A DNA stretch of 64,000 nt from assembly GCA_037157565.1 (NCBI GenBank), contig JAZHRO010000073.1, positions 93,846,001 to 93,910,000 of the forward strand. Reading direction: 5' to 3'. This stretch comes from Thalassia testudinum (lineage: Eukaryota; Streptophyta; Magnoliopsida; Alismatales; Hydrocharitaceae). Numbering within the stretch: position 1 is the stretch's first letter; each line of letters opens with the position of its first letter. A program made the translations under genes and the position numbers. A model generated the notes under the pieces. It worked only from the letters and a program-made list of their open reading frames with translations, did not search any database and had not been told where the DNA came from. This document shows, piece after piece, positions 57,141 through 64,000 of this stretch.

Positions 57141-58200
57141 GTGTAGATATGGTGAGTGCAATATGAGGGATCAATCCTATGGAGATCAGAAATGCCCCAC
57201 CCAATAGCAGCCCTATGTGCTTGCAGAACGAAAATAAATTGGTGTTCTTGGTTCGGAGTCAAGTGAGCATTAATAATCACGGGATATGTCTCACTTTCTC
57301 CAAGAAACATGTATTTGAAAGAATCAGGTAAGGGCTGTGACTCTAGTAGTGGAGGGTAGGGAGAGGGTTTATACAAGGGAGGAGAGGAAACAACAACAGA
57401 AATTTGTTGATCCTGATTAATGGAGAATCCATCTGCTGTGGTCATGTAATCATGTCTTAAGATATCAATGCTAGATAGGACAGGATAGTCAGGATCAAGG
57501 GTGTTAAGAGCAGATGAACACCCATGACAACCAAATCCATGGGATGAAATGTGTATGTCATTAGTCTCAGTCCCACGTGGATCACGATCTAAGACCCCTG
57601 ATAGTGAAGATGAATGTGCCATTGGGTTGCTGCAGAGGAGCCCAACATTCCCACAGAACACCAAATCTTCATCTTCACCATCCTCCTCGATTGAATTGCA
57701 ATCAAAGTTCTTTGATGCCCTGAAAATGTCCAGTCTATGCTTTTTGTTTCCTAGGGTAATCTCCATGAACCCTAATGCATAATCGATGTTCACGCGGGCG
57801 GTTGCCAAGAATGGGCGACCTAGAATAATCGGTGCATCCCAGAGATTAGAGGAACCTCCATATCAAGAACAAAAAAGTCCCCTGGAAAGCAGAATCCATG
57901 GACTTTCACGATCACATTTTCAACCACCCCCCTCTACGTTTTCACCAATCGGTCAACCAATTGTATGGTAACTGAGGTGGGCTTTAACTCCTTGAATCGA
58001 AATCGATTAAATACTGTGGCGGGAGTTAGGTTGACGGACGACCCCAAATCAAGAAGGGCCCTATCAAAAGGGGAGTCCTGCAAAAAGTAGGAAATCAGTG
58101 GTGTGCCTGGGTCCTTCTTTTTGGGTGGTAAGTCAGCTAAGATAACCTCGCTGGCTTCCTCAGATAATACCTCCTGTCATCTGATTCTCTGCTGTTGCTT
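57141..58200 (-). pseudogene. Protease and acidic linker of element G1
   Basis: The protease lies at about 58140-57810 with PFDRALLDLGSSVN (active Asp kept, about 58040) and ELKPTSVTIQLVDRLV, with a frame change near 57860. The linker at 57808-57141 is open: ITLGNKKHRLDIFRASKNF, EEDGEDED and LPDSFKYMFLGES, then the segment that corresponds to the N-terminal end of RT. Confidence 0.88.
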
Positions 58201-58648
58201 CGGAGTACAATAGTCCTTAAAGAACCTAGCAACAACAGGGATGTGATCTATTGCTTCAAGGAGAGGGACCTAAATGTGAACTTCCTTGAACATAGATTTT
58301 AGGTCCTCAAAATTTCGCGTGTCCTTTTTTCGTGCTAAATCTCATGTTAGGGCCGTGGGAAAAGGGACGGGAATTTTAGGGTCTAGGTGCTTCTTTCCTT
58401 TATCTAATGAAGATGGCTTGTGAGAGGAAGAGGGTTATTAGCCATCTTGTAGTAGAGCACAGGAAAAATCATTACCCACTTTCCTAGGTAGCAAGTCCTG
58501 TGTAGTCTTTTTGCTCCTTAAGGTGATAGATTTTGCATCAACGTGCTGCCCATGAAAGGGCAGGGGAGCCGGTTGGTTTGGATACACAGGGTTTGGCAAC
58601 AGTGGTGGTTGACCGAGCCCATTACCAGGTGGTGCGGGAGGTGCTTGT

Positions 58649-61600
58649 TGATAACGAGAATTACGCGATTTTTAAGATTAGGGTTTTAAGTCACTGCAAC
58701 ATGTAAATCCGTTCGCTTTTAAAATTTCTAACCTAGATAGGGAAGTATATAGGGTCATCCAAGGAGGCAATATTTTGCAAAATTCAGGTCTCTTGCATGG
58801 AGTTGAAACTCAACTTTCTTTTTGTTGTTTTTCAATATATCATTTTTTTTAGTCTTTTTGATAAAAGGGCAAATATGAAGTTAACGGGAAAAGTACTACA
58901 ACTAAGTTTCTAAAATCTAAGTGACAAAATTATCTTCTTTCTAAACTCAACCTAGGCGCGTGAAGGCCTAGATTAATTATAAAGAGAGAGTGAGGTTATA
59001 CTAAGATAAGGCAAGTAGCATAATTAAAATTGCAACAAAAATTGAAGGCAACTTTTATAAGAACAAGGAATTGTTTTACACAAAAACCTAGTAGAGGAAT
59101 GCTTCAACTACTAGAATTGAAAGTGCAAAAAAAAAAAAAAGTAATTATCCTCTATAATGATGGTGAAGATGGCAAGGCTCTTGCTCTAATTGCGGCAGCT
59201 CCCGCAATCAAAAAGAGCTTCTTCTTCTTGCAAAGCTTCTCCAAGTTAATGAAGTCCTCCTAGCAAGCCTAAAGGGGTGCGTGCTTGACTCCTCCAAGGT
59301 GGATGGAATTCCAACTTCAAAGGCTTCTCCTAAGGTGGCGTGGACCTCCTTTGACTCCTCCAAGGGTGGTTGTGTACCACCCTTCAATCCTCCTCCTAGG
59401 GTAGGCGTGCACCCTAGGTTTCCTTCTAATGCCTGGCTTCCTTCCTTGGCTGGCGTGGGCACAAGAGAGAAGAGAAGAGGGGAAGGCACCAAGGGGATAA
59501 AGTATCCCCTTAATCTTCTTTTTCTTGTTCTTCTCTTGATCTTCTATGTATGTGGAAATATGGGTAGAAAAATTGTAGCCAAGGGTGCCCTTTAATGGTG
59601 GTAGTAGGGGGTTTATATGGAAGTGGTGATGGGGTAGGGGTAGTTAATGGATGAAGGGCTAGGATGGGTTGTAGAAGGTGGTTATAGGATCCAAGGGTTG
59701 ATATGGGTGGTGCCAAGGTGGAGGGTTGCATGCTTTTTGGCACCAACCCTATGTAGGAGCTAGGGTTAAGGGTAGGTTAGGTTTTGTATGGTGGAGATGG
59801 AGTAATGTGGTGGTGGTTATAATATGGAGGGAGAGGATAAGTTGGCGCCATTTGTATGGTTGTGTTAGGTGGTGGTTAAGATGTTGGCACCAACTCTTTT
59901 GGTGTTAAGGGTTAAGGTTGGCGTGGAGGTGAATGAAGGTTTAGGATGAGGCCTTTAGGTGGTGGTTATATGATGGGGGGTGTAGGTTGTTTGGCGCCAC
60001 ATGAAGGGTTACATGGAGGTTAGGTTTAGGTGGAGTTGGCACCATTTTAGGTGGGTTAAAAGGGGGGTTAGGTGGCACCACTTTAAGGTTTCTAGAAGGG
60101 GGTTATGTGTAGGGTTTAGATGTGTATATAGGATGAGGTGTAAGGCTAGGATGGAGACACATGTTGGTGCCAAAATGAAGGGATGTCTAGGACTTTTTGG
60201 AGCCAACATGAAGGGGTGTCTAAGGTGGTGGTTATGCTGGGTTGGCACCAAGAGGGAGTGGGTTAGGTTAGGGTTAGTTATGGTTAAGGTGGAGGAGTGG
60301 AAGGCCATGGATTTTTTGGTAGAGCTAGAGCTTAGCTAAGCTAGCTAAGCTAGTGTAACTAGTAGAGTAGAGGTGGAGGAGCTATGGTCTTATGGATGAG
60401 AGCTAGAGAAGAGTATTCTGGAGCTGGTATAAGGTACTCTGGAGCTGGGGCTACTAAGGTAGCTTCAAGGGGAGCTCAACTTCTGAGCTTAGCTACTTAG
60501 TTCTTATCCAAGTAGCCAAGCTTGCGTAGTTGAGCTCAGTTGAGCTGGCCCTAACCTAGCTGGAGCTAAGTTAAGCTAGAACTGCCTCTGATGAGAACTC
60601 TAGAGCTAGCTAAGCTACTAGTTGACAAGTAGTAGATCAGCTAGCTTAGGGTTAAGCTATGATGAGCTGGCTGGAGCTGAGCTTGAGCTGAGGTGGACTC
60701 AAGTCAACTTAGTTGAGCTAGTTAGAGATCCTAGTGAACTGGTGGGAGCTGAGATGAGCTAGACTCAACTAAGTTGAGCTGGATCTAAGCTGACCTGAGC
60801 TAAGGTGAGCTAAGATGAGCTCTCTTGAGCTACCATTCAGCTAACGTGAGCTGAATGGTGCTAACTCTAGTCCAAGGGAGCTGGTATCTGACGAGCCGAT
60901 TCTCCGCTTTCGATTAAGTTTTGTAAATGAAATAACGCGTCGTTTGTAGTTCTATGTGGTGGAAAAATTGACTAATCAACAATCAATATAACCACTCAAT
61001 TAGGAGCAGGTCGTGTCCACAGGGAGGCAATGATGCAATAAAATCTCGATTATTTCATATTCGTTCAATCTCGTGAGAAATCCGTAATTAAATCTGACAT
61101 GAAATGCAACGGAAAGAAGATGCACAATAACTTGAAAATGTAAGGGTAGATGTGTAATTTTTCCTCATTGAAATATTCAATAAATATGTGATGATTTTAT
61201 GCAATTTTCAATTGACATGTTTTAGAGAAAAGTTGTGCACATTTTAATCCCAAAACCAATGTCAAATAGTGTTAATTACAAAAGCCACGCAATTGTTAAG
61301 AGAGTTTGAGTATGAAGCTAGAATTTTACCACAATAAAATATTCATAAATCAAAATTCTTTTTCCTGGCAATGGCATGAAATGTAATTACTAATTAGACT
61401 AAAAATAGAGGATTTTACCTCTCTCCTCCTCTCGATCGGGAGAGAGGTTCAATCGAGGAGAGGTTCGCACAGGCGGTTGGCTGAAGTGAAGCCGTCGCGG
61501 TGGTGGCAGCCGTACGCCGAGCGGTGGCCGGAGCCAGCCTACCGGAGGAGACAGGTAGCGGAGGTTCTGGAGTTGCTGTTGCTGCAGGTTGCGCTCAGAG

Positions 61601-63091
61601 GTGGCGCGCAATCTGCAGGTGCGTGGTGAAGTGCTACAGGCTGGCGCGAGTTCTGCTGCGCGCTGGAGGTGCTCTGGAGAAGGTCGGCGAGGGCACGGAA
61701 GGAGTGAACGCGGGCTCTGCAGGTGGGTGGGGCGCGTGCTGCTGTGCATTGGAGGTTGCAAGCAGGGCACGGAAGTGGACGCTGGAGGCGCTACGTACGC
61801 TGGCAGACTTGTGTAGGTGATGCGCATGCAGAGAAGAATGCGCGCTTGCTACTTCATGGGCGGGTGGTGTGCTGGAGGCAGTACGTATGCGCGCGGGTGG
61901 TGCGGGCGTGAACTGGAGGTGAGGCACAGCAAGGGTGGTTGCTGCTGCAGGCGTGCGGCAGGAAGGTGCGTGTGGGTTGGGGATGGCGCTGGAGGATGGA
62001 AGGGGCGTGTGGTGTAGCTGTGACTGGTGGCTGGAAAGAGAACTAAGGACAGGGGAGGAAGATGAAGGTGTGATGTAGGAGCTTTAGATGTCCGAGAAAC
62101 TTCCCGAACGTCTTAACTGACCGGGACGTGAAGTTGCAGTGGCAGTTGTGGAGGTTGTTGGTGATGACGGCGAGGGTGGTGATGTTGATTCTGGTGAGGC
62201 ATAGTGATGCAGACGAGCTCCAGATGGCTGTGTGGCCTGTCATGCCACACGCCCATGGTGGTGGAGGCTCGTCGTCGCGGTTGAGGTTGGTGGTGGTGGA
62301 ACGGTCGAGAGTTCAACTCTCTGCACAGTGGTGGATTGTTGGGATGGTGGCCTTCCTCAGCTCGGTAGCCTCCCTCCTCCTTTTGTAGCCACCTGCATAG
62401 ATTTGAATGGAGAGGCGGGAGCAGATCCACATTCTCTGCTCGTCCTTGAATGCAGGTTTCAGTGCGGCAGTTGGTGGCGTTGGAGCGGCAGCCAAAGGAA
62501 ATGCAGTCGTTGCTGAAAGAAGAAGAATAAAAAGAATAATGTTAAAATATTATGGTTATTTATATACAAACCCTCAACTTTTATGTTAACTTAAATTAAT
62601 GTATGCAATGCACCTAATTGGTTAACTAATTAAATGAATGCAATTCTAAGTTGATTCTAAATGCATTTAAATATGAATGCAATGCATGAAATATGTAATT
62701 AAATTAGAAATATGAATCAACCTATTTACATCCTAATTTATGCTAAATAAATGTTAAAATTAACTCAATGTCTAGGCACTTAAATACTTAAATAGCCCAC
62801 AAATATGGGCTAATTAGTATCTAGCCATGATGAGATGGAATAAGCTATGTCCTAGCCTGATTGAGCTTCCTCTTCAATAGTTCCCATCCCAAGTGCTAGG
62901 GTTCTAAGGATCTGACTCTCTTCTTAACCCTAACACTCCAAAAAAAACACATCAAAAATAAAATAACAAATGCAATGTATGCCTAACCTAATTTATGCCT
63001 AAATGCATCCCAAAAACCCATTTACGGATCAAAATCCTAAGAGCTAGGTTTGTTTTAATGCATAAGAATGATGATAAATTGGCATTTATCA
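58649..63091 (-). mobile_element. Solo LTR, family J copy 3, containing a nested A-family solo LTR
   Basis: Flanked by CTTGT at 58644-58648 and 63092-63096. Starts TGATAACG, ends ATTTATCA. Without the nested element it is about 2.51 kb. The reverse TATATAA is near 59612-59618 and the AGCT tract at 60320-60885. A degenerate tRNA-Asp-like segment is at 58690-58698. Confidence 0.93.
60889..62816 (-). mobile_element. Solo LTR of family A nested in J copy 3
   Basis: 1928 bp between GTATC repeats (60884-60888 and 62817-62821). On the minus strand it starts TAATTAGCCC, aligning with A's LTR start at 10596 through the TATTTAAG and TTAATTTTAACATTTAG blocks. It ends CGTCA and carries the GCCTCCCTGTG box at about 61016-61027 (reverse). 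The long G/C-rich frames at 61399-62589 are on both strands and lack domains. Confidence 0.93.
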
Positions 63092-63141
63092 CTTGTAAAA
63101 CAGCATGTGCCTACCCCTGTGGTGCTTGGAATCTAGGCGGG

Positions 63142-63931
63142 TGGTAGAACTCGAATAGGTTGTGTTAATATGGTGAAATTATCGTTGAAGTTAGTATAGT
63201 GGGTTAACCTAAATCGAGTCTAACCATCTTTCACAAAAAATTTTTTTAACCTGGCCTACTTAATTTTATCTTAGTCACTTTTAGGCCCAGGATCGATCTC
63301 AGGGAGGCGGGAATTAAAGGTGAAGAAGTTTCTAAAAATGTATCTCTTCCATGCATTTATTACATTTTTGGTTTTTTTCTATTTAAGATTTTTTTGTGTT
63401 GATAATATTGTCCTTGAGGCACACCCTCAAAATCAAGTTCTTGGCTTTGAGCCAAATTGTTCTTGGCTTTTAGCCAACTTAGGGTTTCCAAAAAAAAATT
63501 GGTCCTGCTATTTGCAAGATCGAGTACCTGCAAGACAAGGATGATCTTTTCTCTTTTACTCTTTTCTTTTTTAATCTTTTTAATAGCAGGAAACAAAAGA
63601 AAAATAAAAATAAGGTAGGTTGCTTGTAGAGAAATAAATACAGTCTCTATATATATAGATATGTATATATTATATATATAGGGGTAGGGGTGGAAGTGGA
63701 AATGGTGTGTAGCATAGTATCGAGTTGGTTCACGTCTAGTAAGACACAACCAACAAGACGACGTGATGTGTAGAGTGTGGGACGGATGTGTGGGAGTGTG
63801 TGCGGAGGCGCTTGCTTTACACGGGTATCGGGGAATATCAGCAACTGGTGTAGATATTCCCGCGATATAATGCATGGTGGAGTGGCTAGTGCAGGGGCGT
63901 ATGGATAGAGGTAGGTGATGTGTATGTAAAG

Positions 63932-63962
<31 letters not shown>

Positions 63963-64000
63963 GATAGGATTATAACTATATAGGTATATATGTAGTTATG
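63142..64000 (-). repeat. LTR I, minus strand, runs off the right edge
   Basis: Begins TGGTAGAAC directly against G1 gag. TCGTTG then TAGTATAGTGG (63182-63202) and CCAGGATCGATCTCAGGGAGGCG (about 63280-63308) are the U5 signature in the order of a minus-strand LTR. AT-rich runs occur at 63645-63682. The 171-codon minus-strand frame at 63875-63360 has no domain. Confidence 0.7.
63930..63958. repeat. TA microsatellite
   Basis: About thirteen TA units, interrupted once by TG. Confidence 0.9.

Larger units (their letters stand above)
52750..63141 (-). mobile_element. Element G1: minus-strand Athila-like element, 5' end outside or lost
   Basis: On the minus strand from 63141: end of gag, protease, RT, RNase H, integrase, 3' untranslated region, polypurine tract and the shared LTR. 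It is split by J copy 3 (58649-63091). The upstream part of gag is interrupted at 63141/63142 by LTR I. Confidence 0.88.
58201..63141 (-). pseudogene. End of gag and gag-protease spacer of G1, split by J copy 3
   Basis: 58201-58648 and 63097-63141 are continuous with G2's 47690-48195 once the insertion is removed (GGTGCTTG on one side, ACAGCATG on the other). Several stops. The upstream gag is missing because LTR I begins at about 63142. Confidence 0.8.

Noticed and set aside
61399..62589. Long frames in the 60889-62816 segment that could be a host gene
   Set aside because: They lie inside a solo LTR with a target duplication, and are open on both strands because of high G+C.
63360..63875. 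A 171-codon minus-strand frame in LTR I
   Set aside because: Low-complexity content in part from AT-rich repeats; no domain; sits within an LTR.

Overview
The window is repetitive DNA from a large flowering-plant nuclear genome. The evidence is wall-to-wall Ty3/gypsy LTR retrotransposons of the Athila type (tRNA-Asp primer sites, single gag-pol reading frame, 1.4-2.5 kb LTRs), nested several layers deep and decayed mostly by C-to-T changes. I see no host protein gene, no intact rRNA or tRNA gene and no CRISPR array. The species cannot be named from this sequence.

Layout, left to right. Element A (+, 1-12287; its 5' LTR is cut by the window edge) carries broken gag-pol whose integrase is split by a solo LTR of family J (6318-8569, target duplication ATGGG). 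A sits in the 5' leader of element B (+, 12288-20614), a broken gag-pol element whose 3' LTR abuts the reverse transcriptase of element D (-, 20615-36379). D's 5' LTR is in turn split by element E (+, 26190-33457, complete with two LTRs and target duplication ATAGG/GTAGG) and by a minus-strand solo LTR of the E family (34007-35825, target duplication TCTGG). To the right are two oppositely oriented LTRs of family H (about 36380-39983), an unassigned stretch (39984-42759), the 5' part of element F (+, 42760-47663, with a J solo LTR at 44974-47221), and then two minus-strand G elements that share one LTR (51110-52749): G2 on the left (gag only, 47664-51109) and G1 on the right (pol and part of gag, 52750-63141). 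G1 is split by a third J solo LTR (58649-63091), which itself contains a solo LTR of family A (60889-62816). The window ends inside another minus-strand LTR, I (63142-64000).

Element E is the most unusual member. It has the LTRs, primer site, leader and 3' untranslated region of a B-type element, but gag-pol is replaced by one long reading frame of about 510 codons encoding a Tyr/Pro-rich then acidic protein that I do not recognise. It looks like a non-autonomous element that needed proteins from a B-like partner.

The strongest unexplained signal is at the 3' ends of the LTRs. In nearly every family, 31-50 bp from the LTR end, there is a segment complementary to the 5' end of plant tRNA-Asp (15 of 15 bases in G), next to a primer site that matches the 3' end of the same tRNA. 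A second conserved box further into the LTR resembles the complement of the tRNA T-arm. This suggests multi-site recognition of the primer tRNA. Two other conserved modules recur: a second polypurine tract just after pol, preceded by ATGAGGACAT, and a short hairpin at the 5' tip of each LTR whose stem sequence changes in a compensatory way.
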